Counted from the stretch's first letter, positions 1 through 10,989 are shown. The stretch is DNA of 64,000 bases from Mantis religiosa (GCA_030765055.1 CM060953.1:176510493-176574492), one strand, 5' to 3'. The notes: a model not told the origin generated them from the sequence alone. Program-made: numbers and translations.

Positions 1-585
1 TTATTACTTCACTGTAAACCTTTGTGACTATTTCGTAATTTCTTTGTCTTCAAACACAACCGTTTGTATAACGGAAGACTCTGTAAACGGAAAACAAATG
101 CCGAACGATCGCGTTCCGCTTTAGAGAGGTTTTGCAGTATTGGTAACACAGTAAACTGGCAATTTATTATATAGTAACATAATGCTCGCAAAAAATCACA
201 ATCTTCCCTAAAACAGAAGCGAGTTGGAAATGGAACACAGAACATTTGCTACAAATCATTATAAACATGCACTAAAGGCAATCTGTGCCCCTTTCTCTCG
301 ATGTGCCGTTGTTTAATATTGCTTTTTCTTCCAAGGCATTCTCATTTGATGTATGGAGGAAAGAATTAGGAACAACGGAACATACATTATATCCAGAAAG
401 GGTATCCAATAATACACGCTTATTATCAGAAACCGTGTTGTGTCCTAGTTATAGCTAGGTTACGCTGCAGCAGAGATATAAATCAGTAGGAGGTGCAGAC
501 GTAGAACTTTTATTGCATACACAAACAAACGTATGGGCTGATGATACGTGGAAAAGCATTATGAACCTTTACTAAAGCAAATGTG
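1..585. other. No recognisable feature
   Basis: AT-rich DNA with only short chance reading frames on both strands. I see no transposon end, tRNA-like block or conserved protein motif here. Confidence 0.5.
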
Positions 586-720
586 CCGAAGGGAATGATT
601 AGGCGGTTTCATTGTTGCCCGCATTCAGAAGTTCCGGGTTCAATTCCCATTACCTACCTGACCCACGGGCTATTTTTCGGAGGTTTTCTCGGGTTGCCGC
701 CATTGGGGTATACCAAAATA
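586..720 (+). repeat. tRNA-derived SINE fragment
   Basis: The block has a polymerase III B-box-like core (GGGTTCAATTCCC near 637) preceded by an A-box-like 'ggcggtttca'. It continues into 'acctgacccacgggctatttttcgg'-like text that matches the SINE at 50065-50230, where the same head and the 'ctacatgacccagggttttc' middle occur. The head is decayed and there is no clear poly(A) tail or target duplication, so it is probably an old truncated copy. The frame that reads through it is not a gene. Confidence 0.6.
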
Positions 721-1177
721 CTCATAAGAAGCAAGGAAAGAACTAAACGTCCTTGGAATCAGTCTAGATATGTGTATTACCTTTCAAATAAAAGAGTATT
801 TATTTTATCCGCCACTAAAGGAAAAAACCACATCATTACGCAACATTCGTATTATTGTAAAGTAGGCATTTTACTATTGAACATGAAAAACCTCTGCAAA
901 CAATCGAATGATCTCTACCAATAGCAGTTCAAGCAAAAGAATGAAGTTAAACATTTTTGAGACAAAAGATCATTATTCTTCAGGAACACCTATTCTAATA
1001 TAGTGTTAAAGACTCGTAGATGGCTTAGTCCGATGTTCAATTTTTGTTTAGTTATCCGAAAAATTATAAACAAAGCATACATCTAAAATCTACTAAAATC
1101 ACTTCTTCAAAAATATTGGTAACGCTTTTTAATCTGCACCATCTCTTAAAACATAAATATTACCTATTTGTCATAAA
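721..1177. other. No recognisable feature
   Basis: AT-rich spacer between a SINE fragment and the first copy of a 155-bp direct repeat. Nothing recognised. Confidence 0.45.
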
Positions 1178-1345
1178 TTACAGTTCTTTTGCTACTTGCA
1201 AACTAAGATTAGCAATTCGAGCTTCTTGAATTTCTTTCCATATAAGACTTTCGTTGCTTGACTCATTCATCTTGAGGTACAGTTTGTCATTTGTTACAAT
1301 TCTTCGCCATTCAAAGTATCCTATATCATCTTATATGTAGTAATA
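1178..1345 (-). pseudogene. Coding-like direct repeat, copy 1
   Basis: Read on the minus strand, this copy gives a frame of about 49 codons ending in TAA at 1178. It includes the segments RRIVTNDKLYLKMNE, NESLI and KEIQEARIANLSLQVAK. Copy 2 at 1849-2010, 665 bp away, keeps nearly the same peptide (RKIVRNDKLYVKMND, NESLI, KEIQEAGIAKLSVQAAK), although the two differ at many bases. Conservation at the protein level suggests both derive from a coding exon or a transposon protein; the C-terminal part looks like an amphipathic helix. I do not recognise the family. A retroelement tail lies between the copies. Confidence 0.5.
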
Positions 1346-1368
1346 AAAAGTATCTGTAATTTTTTTTT

Positions 1369-1819
1369 GGGGGGGGGGGGAAGCAATTTATTAAAGCAGA
1401 GGTGAAGATAGCCTCAAGTCCAACTTCACCGGTGAATCTCCGACCTCCATTCCGTCATCACAGCAGCGCCGTCAGCACACCACAACAAGACAGCTTGTAC
1501 TACAAGCAACAAGCTGACTCCACTTTCGCCCTTACTCATGAGTCCAGCTTGACTAATCACACCCAGGACTTATGCCACCCTCTACTGTCATTACCAAAGA
1601 GACACTGTCTCTACAATTTGCACCCTACCTCAACGCGCCTCGATCAGGAACTTGGTCGTGATCGGCGCCTGACCATCTTATTTTACCCGCTTGCATTGCA
1701 GCCTCCGCCTAGAATAATGGGAATGCACTAGTAGGATCCCCCCAGGCTGATAAAGCCGCTCCACTTCCTTCCTGTTTTATCCTTCCTCTGTTTTAATAAA
1801 TTGTTTCCGCCCCCCCCCC
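1369..1819 (+). mobile_element. ORF1-only LINE 3' end with inverted terminus
   Basis: Positions 1404-1806 match the 3' end of the element at 14780-16597: the end of ORF1 (around 'ttcaccggtgaatctccgac'), then 'gagtccagcttgactaatc', 'cctcgatcag' and a terminal 'ttaataaattgtttc'. No reverse transcriptase lies between the ORF1 end and the tail in either copy. The left end (1369-1403) is the reverse complement of the right end: a run of 12 G then 'aagcaatttatta', mirrored by 'taataaattgttt' and a run of 10 C. That gives about 33 bp of terminal inverted repeat. The 5' inversion could have arisen during target-primed insertion. Confidence 0.65.
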
Positions 1820-1848
1820 AAATTATTAGTTTTGTTTTGTTTTGTTTT

Positions 1849-2010
1849 TTATTTTGCTGCCTGCACGCTAAGCTTAGCAATTCCAGCTTCTTGAATTTCT
1901 TTCGATATAAGACTTTCGTTGCCTGAATCATTCATTTTGACATACAATTTATCATTTCTTACAATTTTTCGCTATTCAACGCCTCCTTTATCATCTTATA
2001 TCTAGTAAAA
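1849..2010 (-). pseudogene. Coding-like direct repeat, copy 2
   Basis: Second copy of the sequence at 1178-1345, same orientation, offset 665 bp, roughly 80 percent identical by eye. The minus-strand frame ends in TAA at 1849 and has a stop where copy 1 has Trp before the RKIV segment, so this copy is likely dead. Function unknown. Confidence 0.5.
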
Positions 2011-2285
2011 ACATCGATTCTGAATCTTTTGTAAAAATTTTTGTTAATATTCCTATAAATAATAATTCAAGTTATTTTTTCTTTCTTTTTTTGATAATGG
2101 ATGAAATTACGTCGGAGACTAGTTCTCGAAATTAGGGCTCTCTGCTCGCTCGGGTGTTAATTTTTTTCACTCGTTAATAAAGCTCAACTTACCCCGCAAG
2201 ACCCATAAATATTTTTCTTGTTCCATTTATACTCCGCCTTTAACTGCAATGGTCATATCGGTGGCCGTTATTCTTTGGAACATAC
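2011..2285. other. No recognisable feature
   Basis: AT-rich DNA between the direct repeat and a SINE. Nothing recognised. Confidence 0.4.
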
Positions 2286-2488
2286 CGAAGGTGTTAACTC
2301 GTATTAGTTGGGTTTTAATCATTAGATGACGTACACATTCACACTCTCATTCATGCTTTCGGACTCTGGGGAATATGGGGCATTATCTTGGTCGGAGAAC
2401 AATCCCCACCACCGAGAATCGAACCCGAGATCCCTAACACAGCAGGCAGGTGCTCTTCTGATTGAGCTATGGAGCCAGCCTGAAATAA
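2286..2488 (-). repeat. tRNA-derived SINE
   Basis: On the minus strand the head reads like a tRNA: an A-box-like 'tagctcaatcagaagagc' (about 2450-2470) and a B-box 'ggttcgattctcgg' (about 2410-2424). A non-tRNA body follows to about 2290 ('ggagaacaatccccaccacc' on the plus strand). This head differs from the other SINE families in the window. Confidence 0.6.
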
Positions 2489-3214
2489 CTATTATGCTGC
2501 TAACCTCTCTGGTAGAGCAGACAATATTCTCACTATAACTTTACAAAAATTTAAAAGTATAACATTCATACGTCATACATCCCTTGGTGTGCACATCGCT
2601 CCACGAAATACTCTATTTGCCATTTTCCCATCTTTCCCTTTGTGCTAGCTTAGAAGCAGTTCACGGTTATGACATTCGTCTTGATAAGGTAAATGGCGTT
2701 TTCACGCGCTGGAGATTCTTGGCAGCGGCAACAGAGTGCTCCACGAGCATTGCATATCCCTCCCATTCTGCACCGGGAGAAGACAACCGGAAATATGCTT
2801 CACTTCTTTTTTTACAGCAGTCTTCTATATATATTCCGTCCTCATCGGAGCGAAGTTAACTTCACGGTTCTCTGCAACACCTTAAAGGTACCACATAATG
2901 CCAGCCTCAATAACCGTCTAACCGTAAAGGCAATAACATTACTCTTTTGAAGCATAACGATAAAGAAATGGCTTAGATCGTGTACATAAACTTTGGCAAT
3001 GGCGATTTTTCCAATACCAACTTACAAAAACTTCATACATAAAGGTTTCATGCTCTTTCATAAATACTTAACGTGCAAGTTGGCGAAATTTAAGAGATGC
3101 AACGCTATGTCACAAAAGAAACAAAATGGTTTACGTCAAACAGCTTTATTCTTCGGTAAAAATCGTTAACTCAGTGTTAACCTAAAATTAATCTTTCTTT
3201 TGCACATAGGTATA
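2489..3214. other. No recognisable feature
   Basis: Two overlapping open frames at 2584-2950 have no recognisable motif and no relatives elsewhere in the window. I do not call them genes. Confidence 0.4.
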
Positions 3215-3515
3215 CAACACCTAAACGTCTCTTCTGTGCCCGTTTAAGACTCTGCAGCACGCACCCTTTGTCCTGCCATAATCTCCTATTGTTAACGGTA
3301 GGAACTTCTGCTTTTTTTTTCCTAAATGCACTGGAATCCTTGAGAATGCGTGTCAAAGATGGCAGCACTGCACAATGCATAGAACTCTAAGCGACGAGAG
3401 TTAATACTGTTTTTGATACCTAAAATGAAGACGTTTTCATTACAAGAATAGCGTGTAATAATTCGTTTTCTCCATTTTCGTGGTGTGACACATAATGAAA
3501 TTCATCTCCAGTTGA

Positions 3516-4246
3516 GTGAGGCATGTGGTGATGGTACCATGGATGTGTCTAATGTGCGTTTCTGGGTGTGACAGTTCAAAGAAGGCAGAACATCGTGTGA
3601 CAACAAAGTAAGACAGTAGGGTGAGGCATGTGGTGATGGTACCGTGGATGTGTCCAATGTACGTTCCTGGGCGTGACAGTTCAATGAAGGCAGGACATAG
3701 TGTGACAACAAAGTAAGACTGAAGAGTGTGGCATGTGGTGATGGTACCATGGATGTGTCTAAGGTGCGTTCCTGGGTGTGACAGTTCAATGAAGGAAGAA
3801 CATAATGTGACAACAAAGTAAGACACCAGAGTGAGGCATGTGGTGATGGTAACATAGATGTGTCTAACGTGCGTTCCTGGGTGTGGCAGTTCAATGAAGG
3901 CAGAACATAGTGTGAAAACAAAGCAAGACAGTAGAGTAAGGCATGTGGTGATGGTACCATGGATGTGTCTAACGTGCGTTCCTGGGTGTGACAGTTCAAT
4001 GAAGGCAGAACATAGTGTGACAACAAAGTAAGACAGTAGTGTGAGGCATGTGGTGATGGTACCATGGATGTGTCTAACGTGCGTTCCTGGGTGTGACAGT
4101 TCAATGAAGGCAGAACATAGTGTGACAACAAAGTAAGACAGTAATGTGAGGCATTTGGTGATGGTACCATGGATGTGTCTAATGTGCGTTCCTGGGTGCG
4201 ACAGTTCAATGAAGGCAGAACATCGTTTGACAAGAAACCCAGATAG
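3516..4246 (+). repeat. 7 x 105-bp in-frame tandem array inside mariner transposase
   Basis: Unit starts fall at 3516, 3621, 3726, 3831, 3936, 4041 and 4146, an exact 105-bp (35-codon) period over about seven copies. Each unit is the second half of the mariner DNA-binding domain: E-A-x-G-D-G-T-M-D-V-S-N-V then WV-Q-F-EGRT. Most units carry TGA where Arg (CGA) belongs, and TAG further on, consistent with CpG decay; the last unit keeps CGA. The complementary strand stays open for 267 codons only because the period is divisible by three. Confidence 0.9.
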
Positions 4247-4363
4247 TCGCAGACATCGCCTCCAAAATTGGCATTTCCGTGGGATCTGTGCACATAATCC
4301 TGCATGAAGATCTGAAAATACTCAATCGGCGATCCTCCAAAACAGCGTTCTCTACTCTCTGGA

Positions 4364-4576
4364 TCATGTCATCAGACCGCTTGACTCTCTTGGTTTGTTG
4401 TCACACGATGTTCTGCCTTCACTGAACTGTCGCACCCAGGAATGCACATTAGACACATCCATGGTACCATCACCATATGCCTCACTCAACTGGCGGTGAA
4501 TTTCAATAGCTGTCACACCACGAAAACGGAGAAAACGAATGATTACACGCTGTTCTTGCAATGAAAACGTCGCCAT
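4364..4576 (-). pseudogene. Mariner transposase N-terminus (HTH), truncated
   Basis: The minus-strand frame has a Met at 4576 and reads MATFSLQEQRVIIRFL, then G-V-T-A-I-E-I-H-R-Q-L, DGTMDVSNVHSWVRQF and EGRTSCDNKPRE. This is the paired helix-turn-helix that binds mariner inverted repeats. No catalytic D,D34D domain follows; the frame runs into the inverted left arm. It lies at the right end of the palindromic element. The frame stays open further upstream to 4648, but homology to mariners begins at this Met. Confidence 0.75.
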
Positions 4577-4752
4577 TTTAAGTATAAAGAAACAGTCCTT
4601 AGTCTCGTCGCTGCCACTAGAGTTCTGTGCTCTGTAGAGTAGTGCCATCTATATGACGCATTCACAAAGTATCCACTTGTATTTAAAAAGGAACTAAAAG
4701 TTCCTATCTGGTCCCAGTCTTGAAAAAAAGGAGGATTATAACTTGAACGCCT

Positions 4753-5435
4753 CGTATATCTTGTTTATGGTCACCATTTTACACTGCTTTTGTTTTCTGC
4801 TCCATTGATGTACACTCAGTGTTGAGTACCTTCCCACGTAATTTTCTCTTAGAAACATCGCTCGCTATCAGTGATGTTCACTCTTAAAAATTAATGTCTT
4901 TCTTTGGAAGTTTTCTTTATAATTGATTTAATTTGCACATATGTACACATAAATACTTGTATGTGAATACACATTTGCCACCATACTCTAACTTCCGATG
5001 GAAGTTTATACGTTTATTATCATTGAAAGGTCCTATTGTTCTTTCTCCCTTAGGTTCAGGTCTTTTAGATGTATTCACTGATATAGTTCTCTCAGTACGC
5101 TTTCCACATTCCACTTCTAATTGACAAGCAAAACCATAGGTGTAAAGCATTTCCAGGTTGAGACGTTTATCAAAACAATGTGGGCAAGCTAAACATTTTA
5201 TCATTTCTTTCAGCTAGCCAAAATTTAAAATAATATATTTTCTCTCACCTGCATGTTCATCTGGTTCACAGTTACTGCATTGCACCTCCAATTCAGAAAG
5301 TCCTGTGTCTTTCTGTTGCAGGACTACAGGTTCATTTACTTATTGATTTACTTCAACTGATAATTTCCCCATCTGCTCTTATTCATTAATTTCCAAAATG
5401 CGGCTCTGCTACCCTTCTTTTGCTTTGGCATCCTA
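4753..5435. other. No recognisable feature
   Basis: AT-rich spacer between two mariner insertions. The open frames on both strands at 4917-5204 show no motif. Confidence 0.4.
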
Positions 5436-6527
5436 AGAGGGCTGTTCAATAAAGAATGATCATGAGTTTTTACTGTCATAATTTTTCGCACAAAAATTCA
5501 ATCTCATTATATTCTGTTAGCTTAAAGTGAAACAAACAGACCGAAGTAGTTTCATTGTTTGTACCCCTACTTCCCGCCTATGAGAAACAGGCAAGTTCAG
5601 CTATGTTCAGTATCGCCTACCGCTGAAATGGAGGTAACACGCGAGAAAAAATATGCGGCATTGATATTCTGCTTTCGTCTCATCAAATCTTCAGTTGAGG
5701 CCTATACAGTGATACAGGAGGCCTACGGAGAGTCTGTTCTTCTCTACAGCACAGCTCGAAGGTGGCTTAAAATGTTTAAAGAGGGAAGACAGTCAATTTC
5801 AAAGGAAGGTGGACCCGGTGCTCCAGTTACTGCTCTTACGGAAGAAAATATCAACACTGCTGCTTCCATTGTGAGAGAGGATTGACGAATTACCTTAAGA
5901 AAACTTTCTGAAATACTGAACATTTCATTGGGTGCCACCCACATGTTGATGTCAGAAACATTACACGTGAGACGTGTTTGTGCGCGATGGGTTCCAAGAC
6001 TGTTGATTCTCGAACAAAAGGACATTCGCATGCAGCTCTGCATGCAGTTAAAGTTGAAGTTAGAGGAAGATCTGGAGTTTCTTTCAAACGTAATCATTGC
6101 TGATGTAACTTGGCTACATCATTTTGATCCTGAAAGTACACAGGAAAGCTCAGTGTGGAGATCTCCTTCATCACCAACCCGCCAAAAAGCAAAAGTAGTT
6201 CCTTCTGCTGGGAAAGTTATGGTTATATCATTCTTTGATATTCATTGAATGGTTCATCAGCATGTTGTACCTGCACATACATCAGTAACTGGACAACACT
6301 ACGGGAATCTCCTGAAAACATTGCACGTCTATAAGGCGCAAAAGACCTCATTTCCATGAAGCAGGCTGGATGCTGCACCACAATAATGCGCGGCCGCATA
6401 TTGCCAATGGTGTTGCTGAATATCTTGCAAAAATCAACGTGAAGTGCATCCCTCACCCTCCCTATAGTCCGGATTTAGCTCCATGTGACTTCTTTCTATT
6501 CCCTAACTGGAAGAAACTCCTTCGTGT
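5436..6527 (+). mobile_element. Mariner element A1, 3'-truncated
   Basis: It starts after a TA at 5434-5435 with the terminal repeat 'agagggctgttcaataaag', which is shared with the copies at 7663, 27094, 36412 and 47000. Homology to the full copy at 7663-8981 stops at about 6527, just after the third catalytic motif. About 175 bp of 3' coding sequence and the right terminal repeat are missing. Confidence 0.85.
5628..6527 (+). pseudogene. Mariner D,D34D transposase, inactivated
   Basis: The start is the Met of MEVTREKKYAALIFCFRL, matching the copy at 8789. In order it shows the helix-turn-helix (YGESVLLYSTARRWLKMF), a linker ending RRVCARWVPRLL, the first catalytic block (TWLHHFDPES, with Asp kept just before it), the second block with Asn for the catalytic Asp (LHHNNARPH), and YSPDLAPCDFF. 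Stops occur at 5883 (TGA) and near 6246 (TGA for a Gly codon), with a frameshift near 6330. Clearly non-functional. Confidence 0.85.
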
Positions 6528-7662
6528 TCATGGAGAATATGATACGAAGCGTTCGTGTACGATTTCGCGACAGAGAGACAGGTATCTTAAGTCCCGTGCT
6601 TCACTGCACTCTAACGGATGAAGTGTAAGTTATGCGCCAGAGAAATCTCGGCACCACCTACTCCCATAAGAAGCCGTGTAAAAGCAGACATTCTACTCCT
6701 TAACACAGGCGCTTATGAGTGCAGACGGTGCCGTTCTGGAATCTGCACCAAGCCACGGAAAACAACCAGGACAGAGCTCTTGCGTTTAACGTGTCTATTC
6801 TCACGAGGGAAGAGATTCTCAGAAGCAATCAGTTTTGCGCAATTCCTATACACTTCTCTTTCTTTCGCTTTCATACAGATGATGCCATGGCACAGCGGCA
6901 CCACCTTAGAAGCCGCTCCTGGTGTTATCACTAATTTGTAGCCTTTTTTTGCTAGAATAAGCAGACATATTCCATTTAAAGGAACGCAAGTTGCTGTTGG
7001 ATGTGTTCTTTGTTTACCTTTATAAATTATGCATTCCTTCTCATTGGTGAGCCCCTGACATATCTATATTCCTGCAGAATTTGAGGTGGCAGAGTTAGGT
7101 GGGACACCCTGTATAACAAAAATATACATCCAGTATTATTCCTTTTCCATTACAAGGTGCAATTAGAAACAGAAGCAAAGCGTTGATATAACAAGGGATC
7201 TAGTTAGAGATGTGCTTGAGATCATGTAAACGCTCCCTATGAATAGATCCTAGTTGTGGGATGCTGTAGGGATGGGATGAACGTGCGCAAGCAGCACCGC
7301 TTCACCTAATGAAGACGGACAACCTGAGCACAATTAACTAATGACGGTGGCAAAGATTATAGACCACCACAGAATATACGGTATCACACATGGGCATATA
7401 GTGTCTGGTGTCTCTCAATTCAATTTCGAAGTACATACACTGTGGCAAACTTAGATAACCGCATCATTATAGTTATCTGTCTAATAACTACCTTTGTGTA
7501 CATAAGCACTTGATCAGATTAGACTGATTTTCTAATAGGAATTTACTAACAGCTACCAACGCCTGAGAAAACTGAACAAGTCAACAAGTGTATAGTTTAA
7601 TAGCTTATGTACTTCAATATGGAACATAAACGGTATCTTATATACAGGTAGTCTGTAAAATA
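6528..7662. other. Unrecognised sequence between mariners
   Basis: Several overlapping frames at 6618-6941 have no recognisable domain. Near 7098 'gggacaccctgtata' resembles the outer end of some insect DNA transposons, but I found no partner end. Confidence 0.4.
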
Positions 7663-8981
7663 CGAGGGCTGTTCAATAAAGAATGATCACAACCCTTTTT
7701 TTGACAACGTAACTTTAATCATTTTCATAATTTTGATGGTCCTTCTCAAACCAGTCTCCCCTGAATGCGATGCACTTGTCCCAGCGTTACTGCCAGTCTT
7801 CAAAGACATGTTGGAAACTATTTTTGAGAGATGCTTCAAAATCGCTTCCGCAGCCTTCACCACTGCTCCTGATGATGGATAATGTCTCCCACGAAGGCGT
7901 TTCTTCAAGTTACGGAAAAGAAAAAAGTCACATGGGGCTAAATCCAGACTATAGGGAAGGTGAGAGATACACTTCACGTTGATTTTTACAAGATATCCAG
8001 CAACAATATTGGCAATATGCGATCACGCATTATCGTGGTGCAGCATACAGCCTGCTTCATGAAAATGTGGTCTTTTGAGCCTGATATGAACTTGCAATGT
8101 TTTCAGGACATCCCTGTGGTATTGTCCAGTTGCTGATGTGTGTGCAGGTACAACATGCTGATAAACCATTCCATGAATATCAAAGAATGATATGACCATA
8201 ACTTTCCCAGAAGCAGCAACTACTTTTCCCTTTTGGGGGTTGGTGATGAAGGAGATTTCCACACTAAACTTTGCTGTTTGCTCTCTGGATCAAAATGATA
8301 TAGACAAGTTTCATCAGAAGTGATTACGTTTGAAATAAACTCTGGATCTTCCTCTAACATCAACTTTAGCTGCATGCAGACATGCATGCGAGTGTCCTTT
8401 TGTTCGGGAATCAACAGTCTTGGAACCCATCGCGTACAGACACGTCTCATGTGTAATGTTTCTGTCACCAACGTGTGGGTGGCACTCAATGAAATGTTCA
8501 GTATTTCAGAAAGGGATATTAAGATAATTCGCCGATCCCCTCTCACAATCGCAGCAGCAGTGTTGGTATTTTCTTCCGTAAAAGCAGTAACTGGAGCACA
8601 GGGTTCACCATCCCTTGAAACTGATGGTCTCCCCTCTTTAAACTTTTTAAACCACCTTCGATCTGTGCTGTTGGGAAGAACAGACTCTCCATAGGCCTCC
8701 TGTAACATTGTATAGGCCTCAACGGAAGATTTGTTGAGACGAAAGCAGAATTTCAAAGCCGCACATTGTTCCTCGCGTGTTACCTCCATTGTAGCGGTAG
8801 GCGATACTCAACACGTCTGAACTTGCCTGGTTCTCACAGGCGGGAACCAGGAGTACCAACAATGAAACTACTACAGCGTGTTTGTTTCACATTAAGCTAA
8901 GGGAATGTAATAAGCATGAATTTTAGTGCGAAAAAACTATGACCATAAAAATTATGATTATTCTTTATTGAACAGCCCTCT
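7663..8981 (-). mobile_element. Mariner element A2, full length
   Basis: A complete 1,319-bp mariner with TA at 7661-7662 and 8982-8983. The terminal inverted repeats are about 27 bp ('cgagggctgttcaataaaga' at the left, its complement at the right) with about two mismatches. It is the reference copy for the family of five in this window (A1-A5). The element reads on the minus strand. Confidence 0.92.
7687..8789 (-). pseudogene. Mariner D,D34D transposase, frameshifted
   Basis: The start at 8789 gives MEVTREEQCAALKFCFRL. The first 189 codons are open and cover the helix-turn-helix (YGESVLPNSTDRRWFKKF), RRVCTRWVPRLL and the first catalytic motif (SDETCLYHFDPES). A frameshift near 8225 ('aaaagg') breaks the frame. 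The C-terminal part resumes from about 7977 with SLDLAPCDFFLF (Pro replaced by Leu before the Asp) and ends at 7687. Sister copies show 34 residues between the second and third catalytic Asp. Few lesions make this the best-preserved coding copy of the family. Confidence 0.88.
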
Positions 8982-9490
8982 TAAGGCAGGGATAATTATG
9001 CCGGGTGAGAGTGAAAAGAGTGGAGCAATGCCTGTAACTCCACTGTTGCAAATCTGTGAACTGATATTTTTGGAAGGCCTGTAAGATATCAGCATGCCCT
9101 CACATTATAATGGTGACAAATTTAGTGTGAGCTTTTTAGTTAAATGGCAACATTGGCTTTTTCTGAACTTCTGTAGCCCTCATGTTTTAGAACGTACACA
9201 AAAGTACTCTTTCAAACAGCAATTTAAGTGTACTAGGACCTTAGGACATGTGTACTGAGCACAGAAGGGCATCATTACTTCAAATTGAGTAATTTTTGAA
9301 TTAATACAGTAGGCTTCTTCAATATCTGGCTTTGGGTTAAACAAATACACATAAATTCTGAGCTAATGACAAAAATATTTGCGTTACTGCAAACTTTTCC
9401 TGAAGGTAATTTGTCTTGACACAAGTTAAAGAAAGACAATGAATATAAATACCGATGATGATTGGATATGGGGATAAGAAGAGGAATCAA
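8982..9490. other. No recognisable feature
   Basis: AT-rich spacer. Nothing recognised. Confidence 0.4.
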
Positions 9491-9494
9491 GAAG

Positions 9495-10010
9495 GGGTTT
9501 GTGTTTGTTTAATGAAATGCATCCAGAAGGAAGGATTACTCATTCTACAGTAAGCAAAATTTTGAAAGAAAATCAATGAAACTGGAAGTGTTAACATAAG
9601 GCAAAATCTGGAAGGCCAAAACGAGTTACAGATGGTTATAAAGCTCTTGATGCTTTATTATCTGTGGAGGAACGAACACATTTATCTACTCGCTAGCACA
9701 CTGTAGGAGGCAGGTGATGAAATACCTAATCCATGTATTTCCAGGAAGATAGATTGGCAGAAGAGGATGTATTGAATGGCCGCCTATATCTCCTGATATG
9801 AACTTTTTAGACTTTTTCTTGTGAGGATAATTGAAACGGAGGATTTACAAGAATCGACCTAGAGATCTTGAAGAGTAAAGGCGAAGAATTGGGCAAGAAA
9901 AAACAGCTGATCAGAACTGGGTTACTGGACGCATTAATTAATTTCAAAACAGGTTTTGGCGCTGTTTGACAGTAAATGAAGGCCATTTTGTGTATCTTTT
10001 GAAGTGAATT
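9495..10010 (+). pseudogene. DDE transposase remnant (Tc1/mariner superfamily)
   Basis: The plus strand shows broken frames: FNEMHPEGRITHSTVSKILKE and SGRPKRVTD (N-terminal DNA-binding region), then, after a deletion, PPISPDMNFLDFFL, LKRRIYKNRPRDLEE and NEGHFVYLL. The 'SPDMxxLDFFLWGxLKxxxYKxxPxxLxEL' order is typical of the C-terminal catalytic block of DDE_3-type transposases. The middle, including two catalytic Asp, is missing. Several stops. No inverted repeats found. Confidence 0.65.
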
Positions 10011-10861
10011 CGTCATGTGTCACAACACATCACCACTAATTTTGTTATGAAAGTACTTTCTTGAGTTAAATTTCATGTGCTGGAGCACGTTCTAATACAT
10101 TTATATTACAGTTCATAGAAGGATCTAGCTGTATGTTCCGAGACCTGAGGACCAGTTGCCTTTAAAACAAAAGGTTTCACGCCTGACCGATTCACAAACA
10201 TATTAATATAAAAACATGTTGATATCTTACTACTTTTCTAAAAAAAATATACCATTTCACAAAATTATAACAAGAAAGCTGAAAGAATTGCTCACGTCCT
10301 TTCAATTGTAAGATTAGCAAATGTTCACATACGAGTAAAGTTCACTAGTTTCATTTGTTTCTTTTCTTTTACCATTATTCTTTTAACTTTCTTTGAGATA
10401 TTACCAGTACGTCACTACATTTTATGTTGTAAGGTTTTGAAGAACGAAAAGGTTCTCTGCATGGTTACCGAAGATTATATACCTTAAATTATGACTTTAA
10501 AATGAAACTTTTGCATTCTTTTTTCCCAATTATGCGTAGTAAGCAGAATAATTGTTACATTCAAGTCTTAATTCAATACCAGAATATCACTAATTGGAGC
10601 TCCATAAAGAAAAGAACAACTTTTAGACAACTCTCCATCCCAAAATATGTTTCAAATAAAAAAATATGGATTATGTCTTGATTTTCTCAAAATTATCAGA
10701 GTTTTGATTAAACTGCTTTGTTTGACACTTCTGTATAGTAAAGAAAATGTAATCTTGAATTTTCTGGAAATAGCCTATGAAATAATTGCACTTTAAGATG
10801 TTAATCGAAACTATTACATAAAGTAATGCAGTCTTATTAAACCAAACATTTATATCAAATG

Positions 10862-10863
<2 letters not shown>
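10011..10863. other. No recognisable feature
   Basis: Strongly AT-rich sequence without recognisable motifs. Confidence 0.45.

Positions 10864-10896
<33 letters not shown>
10864..10896 (+). repeat. Poly(T) tract
   Basis: 33 consecutive T. It could be the poly(A) tail of a minus-strand retroelement, but nothing recognisable lies immediately downstream. Confidence 0.8.
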
Positions 10897-10898
<2 letters not shown>

Positions 10899-10989
10899 GT
10901 TAGTCAGTTCCAGTAGCTTTTGTTATAGGTTTGCATTGTCAAATGCTTTACTTTTTCAAATGCAAAATGTCTGTTCGATTCTTTTACGA

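Larger units (their letters stand above)
3215..4752. mobile_element. Palindromic (foldback) mariner derivative
   Basis: Two copies of the 5' part of one mariner face outward. The left arm (about 3215-4340) reads plus and the right arm (4752 down to about 4364) reads minus. Both share 'gaatgcgt', 'agatggca', 'agaactcta', 'gacgttttcatt' and the start of the transposase DNA-binding domain. The right terminus (4725-4752, 'aacgcctcgta') resembles mariner inverted repeats; the left terminus is eroded and approximate. The left arm continues past the helix-turn-helix into the linker (isoleucine-rich 'GISVGSVHIILHEDL'). The catalytic domain is absent, so the element could not mobilise itself. Confidence 0.65.

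Noticed and set aside
3502..4305. 267-codon minus-strand open frame with repeated protein units
   Set aside because: It is the complement of a 105-bp tandem array of mariner sequence. The frame stays open only because 105 is divisible by three.
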